Of a stretch of DNA of 36,231 nucleotides, positions 16,933 through 25,502 are shown one piece after another. Under the pieces are notes generated by a model. It was given only the letters and a program-made list of their open reading frames with translations. It did not search any database and had not been told where the DNA came from. Numbering within the stretch: the stretch's first letter is position 1; each line of letters starts with the position of its first letter. Made by a program: the position numbers and the translations under genes. This DNA comes from a bacterium (GTDB lineage Bacteria > Bacteroidota > Ignavibacteria > Kapaibacteriales > Kapaibacteriaceae): NCBI GenBank assembly GCA_024711065.1, contig JANJTN010000202.1, forward strand, positions 1 to 36,231. Direction: 5' to 3'.

Positions 16933-19900
16933 ATGTTCTCTCGGATCATCGGATTCTCGATCCGGAATCCGCTCATCATCGGTATCGGCGTCCTTGCCCT
17001 GATCATCTGGGGCGTGGTCTCCTTCCGCAGCCTGCCGATCGATGCGGTTCCGGATATCACCAACAATCAAGTGCAGGTGGTCACGCTCACGCCGGCGCTC
17101 GCTCCGCAGGAAGTGGAGCGCCTGATCACCATACCCGTCGAACAAACGATGGCCACCATTGCAGGCATCGTGGAGCGGCGTTCCATTTCGCGCTTCGGCC
17201 TGAGCGTGGTAACGCTGGTCTTCGAAGACGATGTGGACGTCTACTGGGCCCGCGCCCAGGTAGACCAACGCCTTTCCGAAGCCGCCGAAGTGATCCCGCC
17301 AGGTGCCGGTACACCCATGATGATGCCTATCACCACGGGCCTGGGCGAGATCTTTCAATATCGGCTGGAAGTTGCAAAGGGGCTCGATCAACGCTACGAT
17401 GCCATGGAGCTACGTACGATCCACGACTGGATGGTGCGCCGCCGCCTGCTGGGCACCGAAGGCGTGGCCGATGTTGCTTCCTTCGGCGGCTTCCTCCGTC
17501 AGGTCGAGATCGCTGTCACCCCGGAACGCCTGCGCTCCTTCGGCTTGTCCATCTCGGACGTGCTCGAACACGTGGAACGCAACAACGGCAACTCCGGCGG
17601 TGCCTACATCGAACGTGGTCCCAACGTAGCCTACATCCGCACGGAAGGCATTGCCACCACGCTGGACGACATTGCCAACATCATCGTTGGCCAGACCGAG
17701 GCCGGTCTGCCGATCCTGGTCAAGGACGTGGCTACGGTCCGCAACGGATCGGCCGTTCGCTACGGCGCGCTTACGCACAACGACGCCGGCGAATCTGTGG
17801 GCGGGATCGTCTACATGTTGAAGGGGGCGAATTCCTCGCAGGTGATCGACAACGTCAAGAAGCGCATCGCCGAGATCGAACGTACGCTGCCCGAGGGCAT
17901 CACCGTAGCCCCCTACCTGGATCGGAGTCACCTGGTGGACCGCACGATCCGCACCGTAGCTACCAACCTGATCGAAGGCGCGCTGATCGTGATCTTCGTG
18001 CTGGTGCTGATGCTGGGCAACCTGCGCGCCGGCTTTATCGTGGCATCGGTGATCCCGTTGTCCATGCTCTTTGCTATCGGCATGATGCGCACCTTCGGCG
18101 TCAGCGGCAACCTGATGTCGCTCGGCGCGATCGACTTCGGTCTGATCGTCGATGGTGCCGTGATCATCGTGGAGCATGTCTTGCACCGGCTTTCCGGTCA
18201 AGGGTTGAAAGGGGCTCCGACCGGCGCCACGCGCAACGTGATCGAACATGCTGCCGTGGAGATCCGCCGCAGTGCGGCATTCGGCGAGTTCATCATCCTG
18301 ATCGTCTATGTGCCGATCCTGACGCTGGTAGGCATCGAGGGCAAAATGTTCAAGCCGATGGCGCAGACCGTGATGTTCGCCATCCTGGGTGCGTTCCTGC
18401 TTTCTACCACCTACGTGCCGATGATGAGTGCGCTGCTGCTCAGGAATGTCAAGCAGAACACCGTCACCCTCGCCGATCGGATCATGCGATTCATGCATCG
18501 CCAGTACACGCCGGTGCGCCACTTTGCGCTGCGGCATCCGGCCAGTCTGATCTCGCTCTCGGCGGCCGGCCTGGTGCTGTCAGCCGCGGCGTTCTTCTTC
18601 ATGGGGGCCGAGTTCATTCCCTCGCTCAGCGAGGGCGACTTTGCCGTGGAGACGCGACTGAAGACCGGATCATCGCTCAACGAGTCGATCAAGGTTACCC
18701 AGCAAGCTTCACGCATCCTGCTCGATCAGTTCCCCGAGGTCAAGGAATGCGTGGGCAAGATCGGTACCACCGAGATCCCGCTGGACCCCATGCCCATCGA
18801 GGCGTGCGACCTGATGGTGATCCTCAAGCCGCGCTCGGAGTGGACGTCGGCATCATCGCGCGAAGAACTGGCCGACAAGATGCAGCAGGCCCTCGAAGCC
18901 ATCCCCGGCGTGGAGTTCGGCTTTCAGCAACCGATCCAGATGCGCTTTAATGAACTGATGACGGGAGCCCGGCAGGACGTGGTGATCAAGGTGTTTGGCG
19001 ACGATCTCTCGACACTCGTTCGCCTGTCCCGGAAGATCGGTGCCATTGTTGCTTCGGTGGACGGCGCTGCTGATATCTATGAAGAGCCCGTCGACGGGCT
19101 CCCGCAGATCGTGGTCCGCGTAGACCGCCGCGCCGCTGCTCTGATGGGAGTGAACGTCGAAGACGTGAACACCACGGTCCGCGCCGCCTTTGCCGGCGAG
19201 GCCGCCGGATCGCTCTACGAACAGGAACGCCGATTCGATGTGGTGGTCCGGCTCGATCCGAGCGACCGCACCAGCATCACCACGCTCGAGCGCTTGAGCG
19301 TGCCCACGCACGACGGACGCCTGGTGCCGCTGCCACAGGTAGCCAGCATCGATCTCCTCGAAGGGCCCAACCAGATCCAGCGCGAAGAAGGACGCCGCCG
19401 CATCTACGTGGGACTGAACGTGCGCGACCGCGATGTGCAGAGTCTGGTGGACGAGATCCACGCGCGTATCTCACGCGAGGTTCCCATGCCGCCGGGATAC
19501 GAGATCACGTATGGCGGACAGTTCGAGAATCTCCAGGCCGCCACCAATCGCCTGATGATCGCCGTCCCGGCGGCTCTGCTGCTGATCCTGTTCCTGTTGT
19601 ACATGACCTTCGGTCGCATCGCCGAAACGCTCCTCGTGTTCACGGCCATTCCCCTGTCGGCCATCGGCGGCGTTGCCGCCCTTGCGCTGCGCGGCCTGCC
19701 CTTTAGTATCTCCGCCGGTGTGGGCTTTATCGCGCTGTTCGGCGTGGCCGTGCTCAATGGTATCGTGCTGATGGCGGCCTTCATCAAACACGAAGACCTG
19801 GGTCCGCTGCGCACGGTGCTGCGCGGCACCAACGACCGTCTGCGTCCGGTTGCCATGACGGCCCTGGTGGCATCGCTTGGCTTTCTGCCCATGGCCATCA

Positions 19901-21273
19901 GTACCAGCGACGGAGCCGAGGTGCAACGTCCACTGGCCACGGTGGTGATCGGTGGACTGATCTCTTCCACGCTGCTTACGCTCGTGGTACTTCCGGCCTT
20001 GTACTTTGTGGTCAAGAGGCGGATGAAGGCCACGCGACGCATGGTGCACACCGGAACGTCCGTTGTGTCCCTTGTTCTGCTGCTGTTTCTGACCAGTGTC
20101 GTTCCCGCCGTTGGCCAGCAGCCCACAGCGCTCAGCCGCGAGGCTATCCGCTCGCTGGTGTTGCAGCGCAACATCTCCATCGAGCAGGCCCGCAACCGCA
20201 CGCAACAGGCCGATGTGTTGAAGGGGGCTGCGGTAGATCTTGGACCCACGCGCGTGATGTGGACGGGTGGACAGTACAATGCCGATGCCTTCGACAACGC
20301 TCTGGCCATCGAACAGTCCATTCCCTTCCCCACGCGGCTGGCAGCTTCGGCGTCCCTGGCCGGCTCGGAGTGGGACCATGCGCGCACGCAGGAAGCGCTG
20401 GTGCAGCGAAATGTGCTGATGCGTGTCGAACAGGCCTTTGACCGCATCGCGTACGCTCGCGAGATGCTGCGCCTGCTGGACAGACTAGACAGCGTTCTGA
20501 GCCGTGCCGTGCGCGCTTCCGAGCGCGGACAACGCGCCGGTGCCGTTCCCACGGTCACCGTACTCACGGCTCAAAGTCAGCGCTCAGAGATCGGCGTTCG
20601 CCGACTAACGGTACAAACGCAGCTGCACAGTGCCGAGACGGAGCTCCGCATCCTGTGTCGCGATAGTGCCGTGACCATTGCCGACACGTCGCTTGTTCGC
20701 CGCAACCGTCCACCCCGCGCTGCGCTCGCGCCCGTGATCACCGCCGAAGCTGAACAACGGATCCGTGTGGCCGAAGAACGATCGGATTATGCCGCGTCGG
20801 CCTGGTGGCCGGAGATCAATCTGATGTACACCAACCAGACCATGATCGGTGTGCCGCTGTCAGGTGGTGGCGACGCCACGTCCGGCAACCGATTCCAATA
20901 CTTCGGTGTCGGCCTCAACCTGCCGCTCTGGTTCGGTCCCACGCGCGCGCGTGCGCAGCAAGCCGAACTCGAACACTCGATCACGTCGGCCAGCACCACG
21001 GCAGACCTTGATGCCCTGCAGCGACGGTCCGAACAACTCGAACGAGAGCTCGAGACCCTGGAGCGGACGATGGACCATTATGATGGTCCATCCGCCGAAC
21101 AGGTACGACTGCTGGTAGACCATGCCGAGCGCGCCTACGACGCCGGCGAGATCGGCTGGTCGCAATACCAGCAAGCCATCGAGACCGCGGTAGAGATCCG
21201 CGTGAACCGTCTCGATGCCCTCCTTCGCCACAACGATGTGGTGATCACCCTTGAACAGCTCACGAAAGAATGA
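16933..21273 (+). CDS. czcA: CzcA-type heavy-metal RND pump fused to a CzcC/TolC-type outer-membrane domain
   Basis: 1446 residues in one frame. Residues 1 to about 1036 are a complete heavy-metal RND transporter: PDITNNQVQV after helix 1, two large periplasmic loops, and helix 4 with DFGLIVDGAVIIVEH. Asp401, Asp407 and Glu414 are the proton-relay residues typical of CzcA-like exporters of divalent metals rather than CusA-like Cu/Ag pumps. After a basic stretch a second signal-like helix follows (about 1037-1060, ending AVGQQ), then an outer-membrane efflux domain with long coiled helices (to 1446). The product may be cleaved at the second signal. Such fusions occur in Bacteroidota. It overlaps czcB by 4 bp. 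Confidence 0.92.
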   Translation: MFSRIIGFSIRNPLIIGIGVLALIIWGVVSFRSLPIDAVPDITNNQVQVVTLTPALAPQEVERLITIPVEQTMATIAGIVERRSISRFGLSVVTLVFEDDVDVYWARAQVDQRLSEAAEVIPPGAGTPMMMPITTGLGEIFQYRLEVAKGLDQRYDAMELRTIHDWMVRRRLLGTEGVADVASFGGFLRQVEIAVTPERLRSFGLSISDVLEHVERNNGNSGGAYIERGPNVAYIRTEGIATTLDDIANIIVGQTEAGLPILVKDVATVRNGSAVRYGALTHNDAGESVGGIVYMLKGANSSQVIDNVKKRIAEIERTLPEGITVAPYLDRSHLVDRTIRTVATNLIEGALIVIFVLVLMLGNLRAGFIVASVIPLSMLFAIGMMRTFGVSGNLMSLGAIDFGLIVDGAVIIVEHVLHRLSGQGLKGAPTGATRNVIEHAAVEIRRSAAFGEFIILIVYVPILTLVGIEGKMFKPMAQTVMFAILGAFLLSTTYVPMMSALLLRNVKQNTVTLADRIMRFMHRQYTPVRHFALRHPASLISLSAAGLVLSAAAFFFMGAEFIPSLSEGDFAVETRLKTGSSLNESIKVTQQASRILLDQFPEVKECVGKIGTTEIPLDPMPIEACDLMVILKPRSEWTSASSREELADKMQQALEAIPGVEFGFQQPIQMRFNELMTGARQDVVIKVFGDDLSTLVRLSRKIGAIVASVDGAADIYEEPVDGLPQIVVRVDRRAAALMGVNVEDVNTTVRAAFAGEAAGSLYEQERRFDVVVRLDPSDRTSITTLERLSVPTHDGRLVPLPQVASIDLLEGPNQIQREEGRRRIYVGLNVRDRDVQSLVDEIHARISREVPMPPGYEITYGGQFENLQAATNRLMIAVPAALLLILFLLYMTFGRIAETLLVFTAIPLSAIGGVAALALRGLPFSISAGVGFIALFGVAVLNGIVLMAAFIKHEDLGPLRTVLRGTNDRLRPVAMTALVASLGFLPMAISTSDGAEVQRPLATVVIGGLISSTLLTLVVLPALYFVVKRRMKATRRMVHTGTSVVSLVLLLFLTSVVPAVGQQPTALSREAIRSLVLQRNISIEQARNRTQQADVLKGAAVDLGPTRVMWTGGQYNADAFDNALAIEQSIPFPTRLAASASLAGSEWDHARTQEALVQRNVLMRVEQAFDRIAYAREMLRLLDRLDSVLSRAVRASERGQRAGAVPTVTVLTAQSQRSEIGVRRLTVQTQLHSAETELRILCRDSAVTIADTSLVRRNRPPRAALAPVITAEAEQRIRVAEERSDYAASAWWPEINLMYTNQTMIGVPLSGGGDATSGNRFQYFGVGLNLPLWFGPTRARAQQAELEHSITSASTTADLDALQRRSEQLERELETLERTMDHYDGPSAEQVRLLVDHAERAYDAGEIGWSQYQQAIETAVEIRVNRLDALLRHNDVVITLEQLTKE

Positions 21274-22400
21274 TCATGAACACCCTTCACTTCCGACCGC
21301 TCGCCGCTCTGATGCTGGTGCTTGGGGCCGCGGCTTGTACCAGCAGCAACGACCAGCCGGCCACCGAGCCCCCTTCCACCGCCATCACGCTGACGGCGGA
21401 TCAGGAAACGGCGATCGATCTTCGGGTGCGACCAACCACCCAACTGATGATGGGCGCTTCGATCCGTGTAAATGGCATCCTCGAAGTGCCGCCGCAATAT
21501 CTGATGAGCATCACCGCGCCCTTCGGTGGACGCGTGGTAAAGACCACCATTCTGCCCGGAACACAGGTTCGGCAAGGGGCTACCCTGATCGTGCTCGAAG
21601 ATGCCGAATTCATCACCATGCAGCAGGAGTATCTGACCGTGTCGGCCGAACTCACGTATGCCGAGCAGGAACTGGCCCGACAGCAGGATCTGGCAACCGA
21701 CAACGTGAATGCGCGGCGTCACCTGGAAAAGGCCGAGTCCGATGCCAGGGTGATGCGCGTTCGCAAACGCGCCCTGGCTGAACAACTGGCCATGATCGGC
21801 ATCGACGCGGCAAAACTGACCGCCGAGAATCTGTCTCGACGCATCACGCTCACAGCGCCGTTCAACGGCTATGTGACGCAAGTGTATGTGAACACCGGAT
21901 CGGCCGTGGAGCCCAATGGCAAGCTGCTGGAGCTGGTGGATCCCACGCACCTGCACGTCGAGCTGGCCGTGTTCGAGAGCGACGCCGCCCGTGTGCGCGA
22001 AGGTCAGTCCATGTCCGTACGGATCAGTGGCGAGAACCAACCCCGCGACGGCCATGTGCACCTTGTGGGCACCAAGATCAAGAGCGACCGCACCGTGGAC
22101 GTGCATGGACATCTTGATGTGGCCGATCCAACCTTACGTCCCGGTACCACCGTCACCGCGTCCATCCATATCGAGGACTCGGTCCGCACTGCCGTTGCCT
22201 CGGAAGCGATCGTTACCGCCGACGGTGCCACGTGGGTGTACGTAAAGACCGCGCCGCACACCTATGAGCGTCGCAGGGTCACCACCGGCGTCGAAGAGGA
22301 CGGCTACACCGAGATCCTCAACCATGCCGATCTGCAAGAGCTACCCGTTGTTTCCAAAGGAGCACATCGGCTCTCGACTCCCAGCGGCTCCGACCATTGA
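21270..22400 (+). CDS. czcB: RND efflux periplasmic adaptor (CzcB/CusB-like) lipoprotein
   Basis: A 376-residue membrane-fusion protein: lipobox LGAAAC with Cys23, a lipoyl-like/barrel-sandwich segment (SITAPFGGRVVKTTILPG and ITLTAPFNGYVTQVYVNTG), an alpha-helical hairpin between them (about 105-170), then beta-barrel and membrane-proximal domains. It links the inner-membrane pump to the outer-membrane channel. Start ATG at 21270 overlaps the stop of the pump gene (ATGA); a second ATG two codons later is possible. With the fused CzcA-CzcC upstream, two open reading frames encode the whole tripartite system. Confidence 0.93.
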   Translation: MIMNTLHFRPLAALMLVLGAAACTSSNDQPATEPPSTAITLTADQETAIDLRVRPTTQLMMGASIRVNGILEVPPQYLMSITAPFGGRVVKTTILPGTQVRQGATLIVLEDAEFITMQQEYLTVSAELTYAEQELARQQDLATDNVNARRHLEKAESDARVMRVRKRALAEQLAMIGIDAAKLTAENLSRRITLTAPFNGYVTQVYVNTGSAVEPNGKLLELVDPTHLHVELAVFESDAARVREGQSMSVRISGENQPRDGHVHLVGTKIKSDRTVDVHGHLDVADPTLRPGTTVTASIHIEDSVRTAVASEAIVTADGATWVYVKTAPHTYERRRVTTGVEEDGYTEILNHADLQELPVVSKGAHRLSTPSGSDH

Positions 22401-22414
22401 CCAATGAGCGCATC

Positions 22415-22486
22415 AGTGCATTCGCACATTAGCACATGAGTGCATTCGCACATGAGTGCATTCGTGCATTCGTGCATGAGTGCATT
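22415..22486. repeat. 8-bp array of AGTGCATT/CGCACATG words
   Basis: Nine consecutive octamers, with AGTGCATT at 22415, 22439, 22455 and 22479 and variants CGCACATT, AGCACATG, CGCACATG, CGTGCATT and CGTGCATG between. It fills most of the 116-bp gap between the convergent czcB and AsnB-labelled genes. GTGCA and TGCAC words allow local pairing. Confidence 0.85.
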
Positions 22487-22516
22487 AATATCCTGGCACC
22501 GCGTTCAGCGGATCGT

Positions 22517-23794
22517 TTAGGTCTTCTGCTTCTTTTTTTTTGCGGCCGGGAAGAGGATGTTGTTCAGGATCAGGCGGTATCCCGGCGAGGTGGGGTGTAG
22601 ATTCAGGTCGGTGGGCGGATCGCCCACGGCGTGGCGGTAGTCTTCGGGGTCGTGGCCGGCGTACCAGGTAAAGGTGCCGCGACCCACGTTGCCGTGAATG
22701 TAGCGTACCTGGTCGGTACCGTCGCGTTCAGCCAGCACGGTCACGGACTTCTTGATCACGGATTTCCGGAAGCCGGTGGTCTGTCCGAGAAATCCGCGCA
22801 CCACGTTCACATGGCATTGCGTAAGCATCGTGGGCACCGGATCGTACTTGGCTGAGAAATCGAACAGCGTAAAGTAGTCGCTGGCCTCAGTGGCCAGCAC
22901 CTGGTTCACATCCACGTCAATGTTCGAGTATTCATACTCGTACGGATTCAGCGACACCTGGAACTCCTCAAAGGCAAAGCATCGGGAGAAGTCCAGCTTG
23001 TTGTTGGCTTCGGGATCGAACGGGTCGCCATCAAAGACGGCGTCGGCGATATCCGTTTGTGTGGTAGCCAGGGCAATGTCGTACGTATCCGTAGCGCTGC
23101 ACATGGCGAACATAAAGCCCCCTGCCGCCACAAAGTCGCGAATGCGCTCCACCACGGCATGCTTCAGGTCGCTCACCTTGCCAAAGCCCAGCTTGCGCGC
23201 AGTGCTTTCGAGCAGGGAGACCTGCTGGATGTACCAGGCCTGACCCGACGCCGAGGCAAAGAACTTGCCGTACTGTCCCGTAAAGTCTTCATGGTGCAGG
23301 TGCAGCCAGTCGTATTCCGAGAGCTTGCCTTGCAGGACCTCTTCGTCCCAGAGTTTCTCGTATTTGACCTCGGCATACTCCATGGCCATCGTTACGGCGT
23401 CGTCCCACGGGCGGAAACCCGGAGGGGCATAGACGGCGATGCGGGGAGCTTTTTCGAGGCGGACGACTTCGGTGTTGGAACCTTCGGCCTGTACCTGGGA
23501 GTAGATGGCTGCGGCCGGAGCGCCGCCGATCTCTTCGAACATCACTCCGCGAATGCGGCACTCGGTGGCGATCTCGCTGTTGGCGTCCATCATGAACGAC
23601 CCGCCGCGGTAGTTCAGCAGCCAGTCCACCGGCAGATCCTTGGTCAGCGCCATGAACGTGATCCCATAGGCCTTGAGGTGATTGGTCTGACTCAAGTCCA
23701 TGGGGATCAATAACTTCTGTGCAACGGACACCGTCGAGGTCGCCCCCATCAGCAGGAGCGTCATTCCGAGCAATGCGAGGAATCGTGGATTCAT
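22517..23794 (-). CDS. Secreted Bacteroidota-type protein often labelled asparagine synthetase B
   Basis: The 425-residue protein starts with a signal peptide (about residues 1-25, ending VSVAQ). The mature N-terminus LLIPMDLSQTNHLKAYGI and the following DWLLNYRGGSF are hallmarks of a conserved Bacteroidota family that databases call asparagine synthetase B. I see no glutaminase Cys-2 and no ATP-pyrophosphatase motif, and the protein is exported, so that name is not supported. Segments YDWLHLHHEDFTGQ and VAAGGFMFAMCSATD suggest a glutamine-amidotransferase-like fold. I chose the ATG at 23794, not the long upstream extension to 24151, because it precedes the signal peptide and a -7-like box, and the extension lies opposite another gene. 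The C-terminus is KKKKQKT. Confidence 0.8.
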   Translation of the reverse strand: MNPRFLALLGMTLLLMGATSTVSVAQKLLIPMDLSQTNHLKAYGITFMALTKDLPVDWLLNYRGGSFMMDANSEIATECRIRGVMFEEIGGAPAAAIYSQVQAEGSNTEVVRLEKAPRIAVYAPPGFRPWDDAVTMAMEYAEVKYEKLWDEEVLQGKLSEYDWLHLHHEDFTGQYGKFFASASGQAWYIQQVSLLESTARKLGFGKVSDLKHAVVERIRDFVAAGGFMFAMCSATDTYDIALATTQTDIADAVFDGDPFDPEANNKLDFSRCFAFEEFQVSLNPYEYEYSNIDVDVNQVLATEASDYFTLFDFSAKYDPVPTMLTQCHVNVVRGFLGQTTGFRKSVIKKSVTVLAERDGTDQVRYIHGNVGRGTFTWYAGHDPEDYRHAVGDPPTDLNLHPTSPGYRLILNNILFPAAKKKKQKT

Positions 23795-23800
23795 AGAACG

Positions 23801-23808
23801 GCAATGTA
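23801..23808 (-). promoter_or_regulatory. Possible -7 box TACATTGC for the AsnB-labelled gene
   Basis: On the minus strand TACATTGC ends 6 bases before the ATG at 23794. It fits the shortened form TAnnTTG. The divergent gene's box is only 17 bp away, so the two promoters would overlap. Confidence 0.35.
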
Positions 23809-23825
23809 CGGATACGGAAGGTTCG

Positions 23826-23833
23826 TATTTTGC
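23826..23833 (+). promoter_or_regulatory. Possible -7 box TATTTTGC for the hypothetical gene at 23837
   Basis: TATTTTGC ends three bases before the ATG at 23837, in the same position as the boxes before pdeM and rnr. Confidence 0.35.
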
Positions 23834-23836
23834 GGC

Positions 23837-24262
23837 ATGACCTTGACCCCGCAGGACATTGCCGCCATTGAGACGGTCCTGGGCGCTTCGGAGCGTCCGG
23901 ACGACCGTACCTGGTTCTGGAACCTCCGCGACGACGCCACGAACCGCGTGCTGGCCCTTACCATTTCGGTGGCGGACCTGGGCAACGAACAGCCCTCGAC
24001 CATCGTTTCGGCCCAGACCTATCAGGGCTACGTGGAGTTGCACGACGTGAGCGCCTACTTGTGTATCGAGCCCGACGAAGTGATGTTCATTGCCAAGCAG
24101 CAGGACCGCTTCAGCAGCCTTGTGGTGGGCAGAACCTGCACGTGTTCCCAATTCGGCAACATCCGCGCATCGCTGATCGGCAAGGACCTCACCGAGATCG
24201 ACCCTGCCCTGCTGATGGCCGCCATGCAGCTGTCGTTGGCTGAAGCGATCGTTCTTTCGTAG
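23837..24262 (+). CDS. Hypothetical protein, 141 residues
   Basis: I do not recognise this family. The frame opens at 23804, but the ATG at 23837 directly follows a -7-like box and removes an unlikely N-terminus, so it is preferred. The protein is soluble, acidic, without signal peptide or membrane segment, and has a CTCSQFG pair of cysteines near residue 103. Codon use and base composition match the neighbours, so I believe it is real. It is divergent from the AsnB-labelled gene and upstream of ybeY on the same strand. Its stop codon TAG is the first three bases of a heptamer array. Confidence 0.65.
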   Translation: MTLTPQDIAAIETVLGASERPDDRTWFWNLRDDATNRVLALTISVADLGNEQPSTIVSAQTYQGYVELHDVSAYLCIEPDEVMFIAKQQDRFSSLVVGRTCTCSQFGNIRASLIGKDLTEIDPALLMAAMQLSLAEAIVLS

Positions 24263-24315
24263 CGTCTAGCGTCTAGCGTCTAGCGTCTGGCGTCTGGCGT
24301 CTAGCCGTTAGTGTC
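24260..24315. repeat. Heptamer array TAGCGTC x8 starting in a stop codon
   Basis: Units: TAGCGTC x4, TGGCGTC x2, TAGCCGT, TAGTGTC. The first TAG is the stop codon of the preceding gene. TAGCGTC is the reverse complement of GACGCTA, a rotation of the CGCTAGA unit before the ZIP gene. Confidence 0.9.
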
Positions 24316-24326
24316 CAACCAATAGA

Positions 24327-24424
24327 GACTAAACGCTGAACGCTAAACGCTAAACGCTAAGCCCTAACCGCTAAGCACTAACCGCTAAACGCTATACGCT
24401 AATCGCTAGCCGCTAAACGCTATG
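24327..24424. repeat. Heptamer array CGCTAAA x14 ending in the ybeY start codon
   Basis: Fourteen consecutive heptamers from GACTAAA to CGCTATG, mostly CGCTAAA, CGCTAAG or CGCTAAT, with variants CCCTAAC, CACTAAC and CGCTAGC. The last unit supplies the ATG of ybeY. The unit is nearly the reverse complement of the array at 24260, with an 11-base spacer, so the two arms could fold into a long imperfect hairpin, five or six pairs per seven bases. Confidence 0.9.
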
Positions 24425-24835
24425 CTACGACTGTCTTTGACCAACGCATCCGGGTCGCGCTACCGCGGCAAGGACCTGATCTTGAAGGGGGCTCGTACAG
24501 CTCTTCTCAAGGAAGGTGTGAAGCACGGCGTGATCGACATTGTGCTGGTAGACGACCAGCGGATCAAGAAGCTGCACAAGGAGTGGTTCAACGACGGGAC
24601 CACGACCGACGTGATCACGTTTCCGCTCACGGACGAGCCCCCTATCGAAGCCGAGATCTACATCTCGGTGGACACGGCGAGGAAGAATGCCGAGCGATTC
24701 GGGGTAACGCTGACAAACGAATTGTGCCGATTAGCCGTCCACGGGGCGTTGCACATCGCCGGGTACGACGACGCCACCGATGCGCAGCGGCAACGCATGC
24801 ACGAACTCGAGAATCGGTATCTTAGCAGCCTATGA
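24422..24835 (+). CDS. ybeY: YbeY endoribonuclease, rRNA maturation and ribosome quality control
   Basis: A 137-residue UPF0054 metallo-RNase. The zinc-site motif reads HGALHIAGYDD: His107 and His111 are present, but the third ligand, normally His, is Asp117, a substitution I associate with some Bacteroidota-like sequences. Upstream TDVITFPL is the other conserved block. The enzyme acts in 16S rRNA 3' end processing and 70S quality control. The ATG is supplied by the last unit of a 98-bp heptamer array and no Shine-Dalgarno site or promoter box is visible. Its stop overlaps the smg start by 4 bp. Confidence 0.93.
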   Translation: MLRLSLTNASGSRYRGKDLILKGARTALLKEGVKHGVIDIVLVDDQRIKKLHKEWFNDGTTTDVITFPLTDEPPIEAEIYISVDTARKNAERFGVTLTNELCRLAVHGALHIAGYDDATDAQRQRMHELENRYLSSL

Positions 24836-25299
24836 ACGATCGGTACACCGTCGAACGCATCATGGAGATCATCGCCTACGTGATCGGCGCCCGCGCCGAG
24901 GGTACGCCGTTGGCGAAGATCGACGTCAAGGAGCTTGCCCGCCGTGGCTATACCGATGGCGAGATCTCGGCAGCTCTGAACTGGATCATGGAGCGTGGCA
25001 ACGAAGCCGACGCGGCAGACCAGGACCAATCAGACCGGCAGTCCTTCCGGATCCTGCATGGTCTGGAGGCCGACACCATCTCCCCCGAAGCGTGGGGACT
25101 TCTGCTCTCCTATCACAATCTGGGTTTCCTCAGCAACGAGGACATTGAGCAGATCATCGAGCGCGCCATGGTGATGGGCGGCGACATGCTGGTGGATCTC
25201 GAAGAGATCCGCGCCATTGTAGCCGTCTACGTTTCCCATCTTGCCGAGCGCACCTCCGGAAACCGGCACCTGCTGTCCGGCACCGAAAGCGTGAACTAA
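24832..25299 (+). CDS. smg: Smg/DUF494 family protein
   Basis: A 155-residue acidic protein resembling the DUF494 (Smg) family, all-helical, with ERIMEIIAYVIGARAEG at the N-terminus and the characteristic LEEIRAIVAVYVSHL segment near the C-terminus. Function is unknown; in proteobacteria smg lies near fmt/def and DNA-processing genes. ATG at 24832 overlaps the ybeY stop (ATGA). The tRNA-Arg gene begins 5 bp after its stop, so the tRNA may be cotranscribed. Confidence 0.8.
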   Translation: MNDRYTVERIMEIIAYVIGARAEGTPLAKIDVKELARRGYTDGEISAALNWIMERGNEADAADQDQSDRQSFRILHGLEADTISPEAWGLLLSYHNLGFLSNEDIEQIIERAMVMGGDMLVDLEEIRAIVAVYVSHLAERTSGNRHLLSGTESVN

Positions 25300-25304
25300 C
25301 ACAC

Positions 25305-25378
25305 GGCCTCGTAGCTCAGCTGGACAGAGCGACGCTTTCCTAAAGCGTGGGTCGGAGGTTCGAGTCCTCTCGAGGCCG
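25305..25378 (+). tRNA. tRNA-Arg (anticodon CCU)
   Basis: A 74-base cloverleaf: acceptor GGCCTCG with CGAGGCC, D-stem GCTC/GAGC, anticodon stem ACGCT/AGCGT with loop TTCCTAA (anticodon CCT), and T-arm GGAGG-TTCGAGT-CCTCT closed by one G-U pair. CCA is not encoded. The 3' end is the left attachment site of an integrated element and stays intact. Confidence 0.95.
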
Positions 25379-25380
25379 CA
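25361..25380 (+). repeat. attL: 20-bp tRNA 3' end
   Basis: CGAGTCCTCTCGAGGCCGCA covers the T-arm 3' side, the acceptor 3' strand and two bases beyond. It matches 34730-34749 at 19 of 20 positions. Confidence 0.88.
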
Positions 25381-25417
25381 GACGCTGAAACTGCCTGAAA
25401 CACCCAGAAGTGCAGAT

Positions 25418-25454
25418 TTCCTCTAAGTCATTGATTTAGGTCGCATTAGAGGAA
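25418..25454. other. 9-bp inverted repeat TTCCTCTAA/TTAGAGGAA
   Basis: TTCCTCTAA (25418-25426) and TTAGAGGAA (25446-25454) are exact inverted copies separated by 19 bases, between attL and the integrase gene. No T-tract follows. It could be a binding site for the recombinase or an accessory protein. Confidence 0.6.
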
Positions 25455-25502
25455 TCGGACGGGACGCTGTTGTATCACCTGGTTTCGCGTTGTTTCAGAA
25501 AA

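Noticed and set aside
23795-24151. N-terminal extension of the AsnB-labelled gene
   Set aside because: The ATG at 23794 begins a signal peptide; the extension lies antisense to the gene at 23837.
24260-24424. CRISPR array
   Set aside because: The units are contiguous heptamers with no spacers and no cas genes are near.
25418-25454. Intrinsic terminator after the tRNA
   Set aside because: The stem is AT-containing with a 19-base loop and no T-tract; a protein-binding inverted repeat is more likely.
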